A stretch of 64,000 nucleotides of DNA from Neoalteromonas facilis (lineage in GTDB: Bacteria > Pseudomonadota > Gammaproteobacteria > Enterobacterales > Alteromonadaceae), in NCBI RefSeq assembly GCF_002807665.1, contig NZ_PEAY01000006.1, positions 62,001 through 126,000 on the forward strand, given 5' to 3'. Shown one piece after another: positions 26,367 to 35,790 of this stretch. A model generated the notes under the pieces. It ran no database searches and was not told the DNA's origin. It saw only the letters and a list, made by a program, of their open reading frames with translations. The translations under genes were made by a program, and so were the position numbers. Position 1 is the first letter of the stretch. Each line of letters starts with the position of its first letter.

Positions 26367-27608
26367 ATGTCTGACTTTCGCCAACAAGCATTGGATTACC
26401 ACGCAAAACCTACTCCAGGAAAAATTAAAGTTGAATTGAGTAAACCAGCCAACAGCGTCAAAGATCTTGCTCTGGCGTATAGTCCAGGTGTTGCAGAGCC
26501 AGTAAGAGAAATCGCGAACGACCCAAATACTGCCTATCAATATACCGCTAAAGGTAATATGGTGGCGGTGATCTCTAACGGTACCGCCATCCTTGGCCTT
26601 GGAAATTTAGGCCCGCTGGCATCTAAGCCTGTTATGGAAGGTAAAGCACTGTTGTTTAAACATTTTGCTGGTATTGATTCAATCGACATCGAAGTTAAAC
26701 ACCGCACAACAGAAGAGTTTATCAATACAGTAGCCAACATTGCGGATACGTTTGGCGGTATTAACTTAGAAGATATAAAAGCGCCTGAGTGTTTTGAAAT
26801 TGAGCAAGCACTGATTGAACGTTGCAAAATTCCAGTGTTTCATGATGACCAGCACGGCACTGCGATCGTAACGGCAGCCGGCATGCTGAATGCTCTCGAA
26901 ATCCAAGGCAAGAATCTAGAAGAGTCCATCATTGTCTGTCTTGGTGCTGGCGCTGCCGCTGTCGCTTGCATGGAGCTACTTATTAAATGTGGCGCTCAAC
27001 GCGAAAAGATCTACATGCTTGACCGTAACGGTGTGATCCACACACGACGCGATGATTTAACACCGCATAAGATGCTATTTGCTAATAACACAGACAAACG
27101 CACGCTCGACGATGTTATGGCGGGTGCTGACATATTTGTCGGTGTATCGGGTCCTGATCTACTGCCGCCAGAAACACTCAATCTCATGGCGCCTAACCCG
27201 ATAGTGTTTGCATGTTCTAACCCTGATCCGGAAATAAAACCGGAATTGGCGCATGAAGTACGCGACGATTTGATCATGGCCACAGGCCGTTCAGATTATC
27301 CGAATCAAGTGAACAACGTATTATGTTTTCCCTTCATCTTTAGGGGAGCATTAGATGTGCGAGCATCAGCAATCAATGATGAAATGAAAGTGGCAGCAGT
27401 TGAAGCCATTCGACAAGTATCTAAAATGCCAGTACCGCAAGAAGTATTAGAAGCAAGTCATTCAGACGCCTTATCCTTCGGCAAGGATTACATTATTCCA
27501 AAACCGATGGATCCACGCTTGTGTAAGACCATTGCCAAAGCAGTAGCACAAGCCGCTATTGATTCTGGTGTCGCACGTATTGATATGCCCGAAGGCTATA
27601 TGGATTAG
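26367..27608 (+). CDS. Malic enzyme (malate dehydrogenase, oxaloacetate-decarboxylating)
   Basis: A 413-residue single-domain malic enzyme converting malate to pyruvate and CO2 with NAD(P)+. It has the N-terminal malic domain (YSPGVAEPVREIA; PVMEGKALLFKHFAGID; metal-site residues in EDIKAPECFEIE and FHDDQHGTAIV) and the nucleotide-binding fold VCLGAGAAAVACMELL. It resembles the malic half of MaeB but lacks the C-terminal phosphotransacetylase-like domain of the about 760-residue form. NADP+ versus NAD+ preference is not clear from sequence. AAGGA lies nine bases before the ATG. Confidence 0.95.
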   Translation: MSDFRQQALDYHAKPTPGKIKVELSKPANSVKDLALAYSPGVAEPVREIANDPNTAYQYTAKGNMVAVISNGTAILGLGNLGPLASKPVMEGKALLFKHFAGIDSIDIEVKHRTTEEFINTVANIADTFGGINLEDIKAPECFEIEQALIERCKIPVFHDDQHGTAIVTAAGMLNALEIQGKNLEESIIVCLGAGAAAVACMELLIKCGAQREKIYMLDRNGVIHTRRDDLTPHKMLFANNTDKRTLDDVMAGADIFVGVSGPDLLPPETLNLMAPNPIVFACSNPDPEIKPELAHEVRDDLIMATGRSDYPNQVNNVLCFPFIFRGALDVRASAINDEMKVAAVEAIRQVSKMPVPQEVLEASHSDALSFGKDYIIPKPMDPRLCKTIAKAVAQAAIDSGVARIDMPEGYMD

Positions 27609-27630
27609 CGATTTTCATTATTCAAATACC

Positions 27631-27657
27631 AAGAGCCCTGTCTAAGGGCTCTTTTTT
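27631..27657 (+). terminator. Rho-independent terminator after malic enzyme gene
   Basis: AAGAGCCC, a seven-base loop, then GGGCTCTT and T-run, 22 bases after the stop codon. Confidence 0.92.
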
Positions 27658-27819
27658 GTGCTCGTTATTCCCGCCCGAACCGCCACCTAAATAGTCACGA
27701 CTCAACAGCTTTTGCACGCCTTTGCGACTGATCTGAGCAGCTCTAGTTTGCGTAAAGAGATTTGGTAGTTACGTTAAAAGTGACTAGAGTATTTATAGAA
27801 CACTTAATTCGATTTGAGC

Positions 27820-28236
27820 ATGTCGTTTAGTAGCCACGGTGACCTCACAATTTGGGTAGAAGACAACATAATATTTATGGATTTGTCGGGTGGGTGGAAC
27901 TTAGAGAAAGCCAAGGAGTTTATCTACGAAATTAACCACAATGTCTCCCCTATCGTGACACCACCATTTGGTGCTGTTGGTATTCTGCGTGATGACTGGA
28001 TGCCTACCTCAGATGCAGTCCCCTATCTGCATGAAGCAACGCTAAGAGCCATTGAAGCGGGCCTTGTCAGAGAAGCTTATGTGTCTAGTTCGCCCATCTC
28101 CTCTCGGGTAACGAAAAGTTTGGTGGTCCCTCCAGACAGCGATAAATACCAAAGCAAAGAATTCACTAATATTGACGAGGCGCTCGAATGGCTGAGGCAT
28201 GAACGTGCTGGCTTAAAAACAGTACACAATGAATAA
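27820..28236 (+). CDS. STAS/SpoIIAA-like hypothetical protein
   Basis: A 138-residue soluble protein without signal or membrane segment. The pattern SSHGDLTIWVEDNIIFMDLSG, GWNLEKAKEF, then a helix/strand alternation suggests a SpoIIAA-like STAS fold, the type used for protein-protein interaction or lipid binding. The identification is only by overall pattern. I start at ATG 27820; a TTG two codons upstream is also open. It is flanked by the malic-enzyme terminator and the 36-residue ORF. It is likely an accessory gene. Confidence 0.7.
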   Translation: MSFSSHGDLTIWVEDNIIFMDLSGGWNLEKAKEFIYEINHNVSPIVTPPFGAVGILRDDWMPTSDAVPYLHEATLRAIEAGLVREAYVSSSPISSRVTKSLVVPPDSDKYQSKEFTNIDEALEWLRHERAGLKTVHNE

Positions 28237-28365
28237 ATTGAAACCTCTACTTGAATTGGAGCTTCGAATCCTAATTGATATAAACAATCAATTTGATAGG
28301 TTTTAATTAATATGAATTAAATTCAACTTAGCCAATACTGGCTCCACTAAACAAGGAGAACAACC

Positions 28366-28476
28366 ATGGCTAAATTAATTCAACAAATCATCGCGTGTAA
28401 AAAAACACAGCAAGCTGAACAACAAAAAGAGTGCAATTACAGTGATAACTATTATGGTGACCAAGTATGCAGATAA
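28366..28476 (+). CDS. 36-residue hypothetical protein
   Basis: An ORF with a strong ribosome-binding site (AAGGAGAA, five bases from the ATG) and its own strong terminator at 28528-28556. It encodes a hydrophilic peptide: MAKLIQQIIACKKTQQAEQQ, then KECNYSDNYYGDQVCR. It contains three cysteines, an amphipathic N-terminal helix rich in Gln, and a Tyr/Asn/Asp-rich tail. There is no signal peptide or double-glycine motif. I do not recognise it. The translation signals and the isolated terminator argue for a real expressed small gene. Confidence 0.6.
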   Translation: MAKLIQQIIACKKTQQAEQQKECNYSDNYYGDQVCR

Positions 28477-28527
28477 CAGTGAAATAGCTGCTAGTCGTCA
28501 ACGCTCAGTTACTTGCCTTTCAAACAA

Positions 28528-28556
28528 ACGCTTACTGATCTCAGTAGGCGTTTTTT
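28528..28556 (+). terminator. Rho-independent terminator after the 36-residue ORF
   Basis: ACGCTTACTGA-TC-TCAGTAGGCGT (one G·U pair) followed by T6, 51 bases after the stop codon and before the diguanylate cyclase gene. Confidence 0.88.
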
Positions 28557-28592
28557 GTTCAATGTGCAGTCGATTAGGTGAATTGTATCAAC

Positions 28593-29501
28593 ATGAATAT
28601 TGAACAATTAAAGTCGCTTCTAGACGCTTTACCAGATCCGGCATTTCTACTTTCAGCTAGTGGCAAATACATCGCAGTTTTCGGCGGAAGAGACAGCCGT
28701 TACTATCATGACGGTTCTTCGCTTGTTGGCCAGAAGATTCATGACGTTCTCAATCAAGAGAAAGCAGATTGGTTTGTATCTCAGATTCAAATAGCACTGA
28801 CATCCGTTGCAATGCACATCGTTGAATACGAATTGAGTGATAAAGACGTTAAAGGCCTTCCTGATGTTGGGCCATCTGATCCGATTTGGTTTGAAGGACG
28901 GTTGCAGTCACTCAAGTTTAACATCGATGACGAACCCGTAGTCTTATGGGTAGCAAGCAACATATCAGCACGGCATCAATTAGAAGAAAGCTTACGCCAC
29001 CTCAGCGAAACCGATCAGCTTACCGGCTTGTATAATCGGCGTAAACTTGAGCGAGATATGTCAATGCATTTTGCTAACTTTAAACGCTATGACACCCCTA
29101 CCTCTTTATTAATGCTCGATCTCGATAACCTCAAACAACTCAATGACAACTTAGGGCATAAAATGGGTGACCAAATGATTTTGGCATTAGCTGAGACATG
29201 TAAAGCCGAATTGCGCCAAACCGATATTGCATGTCGGTTTGGTGGTGATGAGTTTGTGATTGTGTTGCCCAACACAATATACGAGCAAGCCATTCAATTT
29301 GCTGAGCGATTGCGTCTCGCTTTTGAGCAGAAAGTAGCCACCTTGGCCAATAATGTTGTCGCTGTATCGGTCAGTATTGGCGCGACGACGTTGGAAAGGA
29401 GCGATACTTCGCATGAAGATGCGCTGCATCGCGCTGATAATATTTTGTATCAAGCCAAACAGTTAGGCAAAAACTGTGTTGCGAATAATTCAACACGTTA
29501 G
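28593..29501 (+). CDS. PAS-GGDEF diguanylate cyclase
   Basis: A 302-residue cytoplasmic protein with an N-terminal PAS-like sensor domain (LLDALPDPAFLLSASGKYIA, about 6-120), a short linker helix and a GGDEF domain (about 140-300). The active site GGDEF is intact (RFGGDEFVIVLP, about 215) and an allosteric I-site RQTD lies five residues upstream. An active, product-inhibited cyclic-di-GMP synthase is therefore expected. I start at ATG 28593 (AGGTG 12 bases upstream); a GTG at 28578 is the alternative. Confidence 0.93.
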   Translation: MNIEQLKSLLDALPDPAFLLSASGKYIAVFGGRDSRYYHDGSSLVGQKIHDVLNQEKADWFVSQIQIALTSVAMHIVEYELSDKDVKGLPDVGPSDPIWFEGRLQSLKFNIDDEPVVLWVASNISARHQLEESLRHLSETDQLTGLYNRRKLERDMSMHFANFKRYDTPTSLLMLDLDNLKQLNDNLGHKMGDQMILALAETCKAELRQTDIACRFGGDEFVIVLPNTIYEQAIQFAERLRLAFEQKVATLANNVVAVSVSIGATTLERSDTSHEDALHRADNILYQAKQLGKNCVANNSTR

Positions 29502-29517
29502 GTACGTGTATGGAAAC

Positions 29518-29533
29518 GAGGCCATTTGGCCTC
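29518..29533. terminator. Hairpin between convergent diguanylate cyclase gene and metJ
   Basis: GAGGCC-ATTT-GGCCTC lies between the two convergent stop codons. The tail is GTTTCC on the minus strand and no T-run follows on the plus strand, so it is at best a weak terminator for metJ. Confidence 0.4.
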
Positions 29534-29540
29534 ATACAAC

Positions 29541-29879
29541 TTACTCTTCCGGCGTTTCTTCCAACGCCTCAATATCATCTTCATTCATCCCCATTTCTCG
29601 CATTATTTTCCGCGCAGCAGACGGTATGCGGTGAGGATTATCTTTGCGCAAATCATCATCATCTGGCAATGGTTGCCCAGTAAATGCATGCAAAAACGCT
29701 TCACATAACAACTCTGAATTTGTTGCATGACGCAAATTGTTGATCTGACGGCGCGTTCGCTCATCAGTCAGAACTTTGAGCACATTAATCGGGATCGAAA
29801 CCGTGACCTTTTTAACCTGCTCACTTTTCTTCCCATGCTCTGCGTAGGGATGGATATATTTGCCGTTCCACTCTGCCAT
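29541..29879 (-). CDS. metJ: Met regulon transcriptional repressor MetJ
   Basis: A 112-residue ribbon-helix-helix repressor that uses S-adenosylmethionine as corepressor. The DNA-contacting strand is [12 protein letters not shown], followed by [24 protein letters not shown], closely matching E. coli MetJ (105 residues). The C-terminal seven residues are extra and acidic (EALEETPEE). It is divergent from metF, with two adjacent MetJ boxes between them, so both genes are probably under MetJ control. Confidence 0.97.
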   Translation of the reverse strand: MAEWNGKYIHPYAEHGKKSEQVKKVTVSIPINVLKVLTDERTRRQINNLRHATNSELLCEAFLHAFTGQPLPDDDDLRKDNPHRIPSAARKIMREMGMNEDDIEALEETPEE

Positions 29880-30007
29880 TGGCCAGCCTTTAGTTATTTA
29901 TAATTTTTAGCGGAGGAAATTCTAACCGCAATCTCACAAAGGTCAATCAAGCATTAGATGCAATAAAGCAAATAAGAATGCTTGACTCACTTCACTATTC
30001 CATTTAA

Positions 30008-30931
<924 letters not shown>

Positions 30932-30972
30932 CTTAATAAACAACACCGTGCACAAACGCGGATTCAAACTGG

Positions 30973-31857
30973 ATGGGTATGGCTGAGCTACAAACGCAAT
31001 GGCAAAAATGGAAACCGATTGTAACTGCTTTGGGTATGACATTTTTGCGCCGCTGCAAAGATGACAAGATCACGGTCTCGGCGGGCCACCTGGCGTATGT
31101 ATCGCTGTTATCACTGGTCCCCTTTATCATGGTGTTCTTTACACTCATGTCAGCGTTTCCAGCGTTTGGTCATGCTCGAAAAAAGATAGAAGACTTTATT
31201 TTCAATAATTTCGTACCCGCCTCCGGTGACGTGGTACAGAATTACATCGGTGAATTTGTGGGCAATGCCTCACAGATGGGCGCAATCGGCATATTGTCTT
31301 TACTGGTCGTTGCATTACTGTTGATTTCCAATGTCGATAAAACCCTAAACGCCATCTGGCGCACCCCCAGCGATCGCCCACTAATTTATACATTCGCCAT
31401 TTATTGGATGGTCATTACGTTGGGGCCATTACTCATCGGCTCTAGCGTGGTGGTCAGTTCCTACTTAATTGGCTTAGCTGCCTTTGCTGAAGAATATACG
31501 CCTGGGCTAGGTACGTTTTTTCTAACATTAGTACCCAGCCTCACGTCGATTGCTGCTTACCTTATTTTGTTTATGCTAGTACCCAATCGTAGAGTTCGTT
31601 TTGTGCACGCTTTAAGCGGTGCGATACTGTCCACGCTCTTATTTGAATTAAGCAAAAAAGGATTTTCGATTTACGTCACAAGTTTCCCATCGTATGAATT
31701 GATTTATGGTGCACTTGCAGTCATTCCGATTTTATTCGTGTGGGTCTACTTGTCTTGGATCGTAGTATTGCTAGGCGCTGAGTTCACCTGTTCGGTAGCC
31801 GAAACCTTCGAGCAACAAGTCACGGAAGAGCCCAGAAAAATAACCACCGATGAGTAA
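30973..31857 (+). CDS. yihY: YihY/BrkB family inner membrane protein
   Basis: A 294-residue protein with about six transmembrane helices, matching the YihY (UPF0761, BrkB-like) family (E. coli 290). Family features include the start FLRRCKDDKITVSAGHLAYVSLLSLVP and the segment IWVYLSWIVVLLGAEFT near the end. The earlier name Rbn (RNase BN) for this family was a misassignment. The biochemical function is not established. In E. coli yihY is next to dtd and yiiD. Here four genes separate it from dtd. Confidence 0.93.
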   Translation: MGMAELQTQWQKWKPIVTALGMTFLRRCKDDKITVSAGHLAYVSLLSLVPFIMVFFTLMSAFPAFGHARKKIEDFIFNNFVPASGDVVQNYIGEFVGNASQMGAIGILSLLVVALLLISNVDKTLNAIWRTPSDRPLIYTFAIYWMVITLGPLLIGSSVVVSSYLIGLAAFAEEYTPGLGTFFLTLVPSLTSIAAYLILFMLVPNRRVRFVHALSGAILSTLLFELSKKGFSIYVTSFPSYELIYGALAVIPILFVWVYLSWIVVLLGAEFTCSVAETFEQQVTEEPRKITTDE

Positions 31858-31862
31858 CCTCT

Positions 31863-31888
31863 AGCGCTATCTCAATTTGGGTAGCGCT
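31863..31888. other. Inverted repeat between convergent yihY and peroxidase-like gene
   Basis: AGCGCTA (31863-31869) and TAGCGCT (31882-31888) form a 7-bp stem with a 12-base loop between the two stop codons. No T-run follows on either strand, so a terminator function is uncertain. Confidence 0.35.
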
Positions 31889-31916
31889 CAAGAGTAAATT
31901 AACTACGCATCTATGC

Positions 31917-33230
31917 TTATTCAATAAACGGGTCACTGAATTTTTCGTCTTGAAGCATTTGCTCGTCAGTCAGTGTGTGTAGAAATGCCACCAATGCATC
32001 CTTCTCTTCCTGTGAGAAGTTAAACTGAATCGGAAGTCCATTAGAACCAATCAGCGGTCGGCTTAAATTTTGGTGTGCTTGAACTCCAGAACTGTAATGG
32101 TCGACTACAGCACTGAGCGTAGGGAATCGACCATTATGCATATAAGGCGCTGTCACCCCAATATTTTTAAGCGAAGGAGCCTTAAACTTGCCAATATCCG
32201 CCTGATTGCCTGTGGCTTCATAGACCCCTAAGTCATCGATAGACACTTGGTCAATGCCATTAACGGTTGCATTAGAGCTTCCTTGCGGCCCATTGGGGAT
32301 TGGACCAACAAAGGCTTCACTGACATGACAACTGGCACACACAACGCGATCACCATTGTCTAACTGGCGCGGTAGAAAAAATAAATCTTTGCCTTCATTT
32401 TCCTGTTCAGAGAATGCGGGAAATGGCTCCGTGGGCGAATTAACCTCACTGCGCGCAAGATCGTACTTTGACGTTGTGCTAACCATGCTGCGCACAAACT
32501 GTGACAGTGCCATCGCAATTCTATTGGTTGATATCACCGAATCACCAAAAGCATTCTCAAATAGAATAGGGTAATACGGCTGTAGCGATACCAACTCTTC
32601 TAGCTCAGCCAATACCAGCCCCATTTCAGCGGGGTCTTGAAAGGGTATCAGCACCTGTTCCTCTAGCGAACTTGCACGCTCATCCCAAAAAAACCGCCCA
32701 CTGGCATAAAACACGGCATTCGCCAGCCCCATGGAATGACGGCGTGTTGCTTCACCGTCAAAACCGATACTGAGAATTTTGGGATCGGCAAACCCTTGAG
32801 ACTGCAAGTGACAGGAAGCGCAAGCAACAGTCCCATTTGCACTTAAGGTTTTATCATAAAACAGTACTCTCCCAAGCGTTGCTCCACTATTGGTAATAGG
32901 GTTGTCTGTTGGGGTGTTATTAAAGTCAATAGCGGCTCGCTGAAACGGAAATTGAGCGGAGAATTGATTAACTTGATAATGCTCTGGCAACGTAATATCG
33001 GCGTAGTTAAAGGGCGTTTCAGGCAAGCGTAGATTGCTGAACTCATTTTCACTCGGTGGCTGCTCTGTCTCGACCGGATCGTTAGTGGGTGGTGCAATCA
33101 CAGGTTCTAAAACTTCAGGTGATTGAGCCACGCTGTCACCACCGCCACAACCTACTGCAATGAATAGCACTGAGCCAATTATAACTGCACTTATTGTTCT
33201 GTTCATACTCATACCACGCTGATTTAACAT
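31917..33230 (-). CDS. Dihaem cytochrome c peroxidase / MauG-family lipoprotein
   Basis: A 437-residue exported protein. The N-terminal signal ends in a lipobox-like IAVGC followed by Gly-Gly, so it is probably a lipoprotein. Two haem c sites CASCH are present (CASCHLQSQGFAD and CASCHVSEAFVG). The family pattern LGRVLFYDKTLSANGTVACASC and the closing GALVAFLHTL-type segment (KDALVAFLHTLTDEQ) match bacterial CcpA/MauG proteins, periplasmic enzymes that reduce peroxide or oxidise protein residues. A proline/acid-rich linker (about 33-65) follows the lipobox. Three ATG codons compete (33230, 33212, 33206); all keep the signal peptide. No redox partner is adjacent. Confidence 0.9.
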   Translation of the reverse strand: MLNQRGMSMNRTISAVIIGSVLFIAVGCGGGDSVAQSPEVLEPVIAPPTNDPVETEQPPSENEFSNLRLPETPFNYADITLPEHYQVNQFSAQFPFQRAAIDFNNTPTDNPITNSGATLGRVLFYDKTLSANGTVACASCHLQSQGFADPKILSIGFDGEATRRHSMGLANAVFYASGRFFWDERASSLEEQVLIPFQDPAEMGLVLAELEELVSLQPYYPILFENAFGDSVISTNRIAMALSQFVRSMVSTTSKYDLARSEVNSPTEPFPAFSEQENEGKDLFFLPRQLDNGDRVVCASCHVSEAFVGPIPNGPQGSSNATVNGIDQVSIDDLGVYEATGNQADIGKFKAPSLKNIGVTAPYMHNGRFPTLSAVVDHYSSGVQAHQNLSRPLIGSNGLPIQFNFSQEEKDALVAFLHTLTDEQMLQDEKFSDPFIE

Positions 33231-33308
33231 AAGGAATTAGCTGGTACAAGTGTAAAGAAGTCAACGCAATGAATACGTCAGCAATTGTAAATTATTTGTA
33301 AAGGAAGC

Positions 33309-33333
33309 AAGTGCAGACTTATTGCCTGCACTT
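33309..33333 (-). terminator. Hairpin downstream of DUF2959 gene
   Basis: AAGTGCAG / CTGCACTT, an 8-bp perfect stem with a nine-base loop, lies 13 bases after the DUF2959 stop on the minus strand. The tail GCTTCC is not U-rich, so termination may be weak. Confidence 0.45.
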
Positions 33334-33346
33334 TTCAATGATGAGG

Positions 33347-33994
33347 TTAGCCGTTTAAGGACTGGATAAATGCGTTAGATTGTTCAATAGCCGCATTCAT
33401 TTCACCAATTAAACGCCCAACGTCCTTACGAATTGTGTTTAATTCACCTTGCAAGGCGCCGATCGCATTGGCATTTAAATTATGTTTAAGGTACAGCACG
33501 TTATCCTGCAATGAGGCCAATACGGGCTCCATACTGCGCTCTACCTTACGCATAGCTTTGATTAACGTTTGGTAGCGGCGTTGCGTATCTTTCAACTGGC
33601 GCTCGCTGTCTCTGCGTAAATTCGCATTAGAGTAATTACCCAACTCTTCCTGCCATTCGTCAAACAAGGCTTCAGCAACGTTTTCTACGCTGTCAATTCT
33701 GGCTGCCACATCGTCAGCTGCTTGTTTACTCGACTCATATTCGTCGCTTAGTTGCTCGTACACACGCTGCAACTCGCCGCCGTCGAAGTTAATCAACGTA
33801 CTGAATTGCTCTAGTGCTGACGAAAACTGCTGTTGCGCTTCTTCTTGGCTCTCTCGTGCATCTTCTACTCGGTCTACCAGAATATCCCGCTTCTCTACGC
33901 CCAGCTTTTCCCACGCAGCATAATAAGCAGTTTGACAGGCAGTCATGAAGCTCATGACTGCCAGAATACTGACCATTTTGATCAATTTTTTCAT
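33347..33994 (-). CDS. DUF2959 family lipoprotein
   Basis: A 215-residue protein with a lipoprotein signal peptide (MKKLIKMVSILAVMSFMTAC, Cys20 lipidated). The rest is largely helical and coiled-coil (about 45-215), with many Glu/Gln/Arg heptads. Resemblance is to the DUF2959 family found in marine gammaproteobacteria (Vibrio, Shewanella, Alteromonas); its function is unknown. It is followed upstream on the same strand by a small TM2-like membrane protein gene 12 bases away, suggesting a two-gene unit. Confidence 0.88.
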   Translation of the reverse strand: MKKLIKMVSILAVMSFMTACQTAYYAAWEKLGVEKRDILVDRVEDARESQEEAQQQFSSALEQFSTLINFDGGELQRVYEQLSDEYESSKQAADDVAARIDSVENVAEALFDEWQEELGNYSNANLRRDSERQLKDTQRRYQTLIKAMRKVERSMEPVLASLQDNVLYLKHNLNANAIGALQGELNTIRKDVGRLIGEMNAAIEQSNAFIQSLNG

Positions 33995-34006
33995 TGTGAA
34001 GTACCG

Positions 34007-34237
34007 TTACTCGGCTCGAAATTTTGCGGCATCAATAATTGCCCACAAGTGAAAAATTGCGCCTACTGGCCACAAGAAAATAAAAATAACCGTTGCAGCT
34101 AACGCATAACATACGCCAGTCACTAAAAAGAACATAAGCGCTTTTAGCACCCGGCCTTGTACCAACTGGCCTAGACCCGGAATAAAAAAGCTACAAATCG
34201 CCGCAATGACATTACCACCTGAACCTTGTCCTGACAT
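34007..34237 (-). CDS. Small TM2-like membrane protein
   Basis: A 76-residue protein with two hydrophobic helices (VIAAICSFFIPGLGQLVQG and ALMFFLVTGVCYALAATVIF, then FLWPVGAIFHLWAIIDA). The PGLGQ turn and closing WAIIDAAKF pattern are typical of TM2-like proteins. I start at ATG 34237, which has GGAG nine bases upstream; an ATG 16 codons earlier has none. It is paired with the DUF2959 lipoprotein gene. Function unknown. Confidence 0.85.
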   Translation of the reverse strand: MSGQGSGGNVIAAICSFFIPGLGQLVQGRVLKALMFFLVTGVCYALAATVIFIFLWPVGAIFHLWAIIDAAKFRAE

Positions 34238-34328
34238 ATTTCTTCTCCATAACTGTTGAATTTGCAATCGAAGTGTCCTTAACATAGGCGAACACCCGTT
34301 CGACTACAAGTGGAATAATACAAAAAGA

Positions 34329-35297
34329 ATGCCAAATCTGTATCCCGAACTAACGCCATACCAAACCACTCAATTAGATGTAGGTGATGGCCACAAAATC
34401 CACTTAGAACTTAGCGGCAATGCTAAAGGCGTCCCAGTCCTGTTCATCCACGGGGGGCCTGGTGCAGGGCTGAATGAAGGTTATCGGCGCTTTTTTAATC
34501 CTGAGCATTATCACATCATTGGATTTGACCAGCGTGGTTGTGGGCAAAGCACCCCCTTTGCTGATCTACACGCAAACACAACGGACCATTTGATTGCGGA
34601 TATTGAGCAAATTCGCCAATATTTAGGCATTTCATCATGGTTAGTATTTGGGGGTTCATGGGGCTCCACACTAGCTCTGGTTTACGCCATTCGATATTCA
34701 GCCCACATTATGGGATTGATACTACGAGGTACATTTTTAGCGCGAGAGCAGGATACTGACTGGTTTTTAAGCCCTGATGGCGGTGCGGCAAGTATATTTC
34801 CTGAGGCGTATCAAGATTTTGCTAGGACGGTAGAGTTTGAGACTTCAAGTAAGGCAATCTGTGATCGGTATTACAGCATTTTCACTGAAGCGGATGAAGT
34901 CACTCAGGCGCATGCACTACAAGCCTGGTATAGCTGGGAAGAGAGACTATCTAAACTCGTTGTTTCTTATACCAGTGCGTATGCTCATCAGCATTTCCAT
35001 CAAGTCAAAAGTCTTGCTTTGCTGGAATGCCACTACCTTAAGAACGGTTGCTTTATACCGGAGAACTATATCATGGACAATGTACACTGTATTGCCGACA
35101 TTCCAGGCACTATCATTCATGGACGTTACGACATGATCTGTAAAGGTGAAGCTGCTTTTGCATTGCACAATCACTGGAAAAACAGTGAATTACGGTTTGT
35201 TCCAGAAGCAGGCCATAGTACTTCAGAGCCGGCCATAGCCAGTGCTTTACGTCAAGCCACCGATGATTTTTACAAATATTTGAGTACGCTATCATGA
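34329..35297 (+). CDS. pip: Prolyl iminopeptidase (S33 family)
   Basis: A 322-residue alpha/beta hydrolase that releases N-terminal proline from peptides. Signatures: oxyanion segment [18 protein letters not shown], nucleophile GGSWGS (Ser about 112), Asp in [11 protein letters not shown] and His in PEAGHS. Length and order match proline iminopeptidases (about 317 residues). It overlaps dtd by four bases (ATGA), so the two are translationally coupled. Confidence 0.93.
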   Translation: MPNLYPELTPYQTTQLDVGDGHKIHLELSGNAKGVPVLFIHGGPGAGLNEGYRRFFNPEHYHIIGFDQRGCGQSTPFADLHANTTDHLIADIEQIRQYLGISSWLVFGGSWGSTLALVYAIRYSAHIMGLILRGTFLAREQDTDWFLSPDGGAASIFPEAYQDFARTVEFETSSKAICDRYYSIFTEADEVTQAHALQAWYSWEERLSKLVVSYTSAYAHQHFHQVKSLALLECHYLKNGCFIPENYIMDNVHCIADIPGTIIHGRYDMICKGEAAFALHNHWKNSELRFVPEAGHSTSEPAIASALRQATDDFYKYLSTLS

Positions 35298-35731
35298 TAG
35301 GGCTTATTCAGCGCGTCAGTCACGCTAGCGTCAGTGTTGACTCGCAAACCGTTGGCCAAATTGGGCCGGGTCTATTATTGCTACTGGGCGTTGAAAAAGA
35401 CGATACACAAGTAAATGCGGAGAAACTGCTGAATAAAGTGTTGAGTTATCGAGTGTTCGCTGATGACAACGGACGCATGAATCTGAATTTGCAGCAGGTT
35501 AAGGGGGAACTACTGGTTGTTTCTCAATTCACACTGGTTGCCGATACGCGAAAAGGCACACGCCCTGGCTTTTCTCGTGGCGCTTCGCCGGAGGTTGGCA
35601 AGCAGCTGTACGAACACTTTGTAGCTCAAGCTCGTGAATTGCATCCTAACGTCGACACAGGGATCTACGCCGCAGATATGCAAGTGTCGTTAACCAATGA
35701 TGGTCCCGTGACATTCTGGCTAACAAGCTAA
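35294..35731 (+). CDS. dtd: D-aminoacyl-tRNA deacylase
   Basis: A 145-residue enzyme that hydrolyses D-aminoacyl-tRNA (and Gly-tRNA-Ala), matching E. coli Dtd (145). The conserved active-site blocks are present: [18 protein letters not shown] and the Gly-Pro motif near the end, DGPVTFWL. The ATG overlaps the pip stop as ATGA. Confidence 0.97.
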   Translation: MIGLIQRVSHASVSVDSQTVGQIGPGLLLLLGVEKDDTQVNAEKLLNKVLSYRVFADDNGRMNLNLQQVKGELLVVSQFTLVADTRKGTRPGFSRGASPEVGKQLYEHFVAQARELHPNVDTGIYAADMQVSLTNDGPVTFWLTS

Positions 35732-35790
35732 CTTGCCGTTATTTGCCCGATAAGGTTTAATAATCAATCCACCAAGGGTTTAGGATCACC

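Noticed and set aside
27612-27757. Minus-strand open frame with protein-like content (AAQISRKGVQKLLSRDY…) overlapping the malic-enzyme terminator
   Set aside because: No start codon exists in the open stretch and the end runs through the terminator hairpin. It could be a decayed gene end but cannot be supported.
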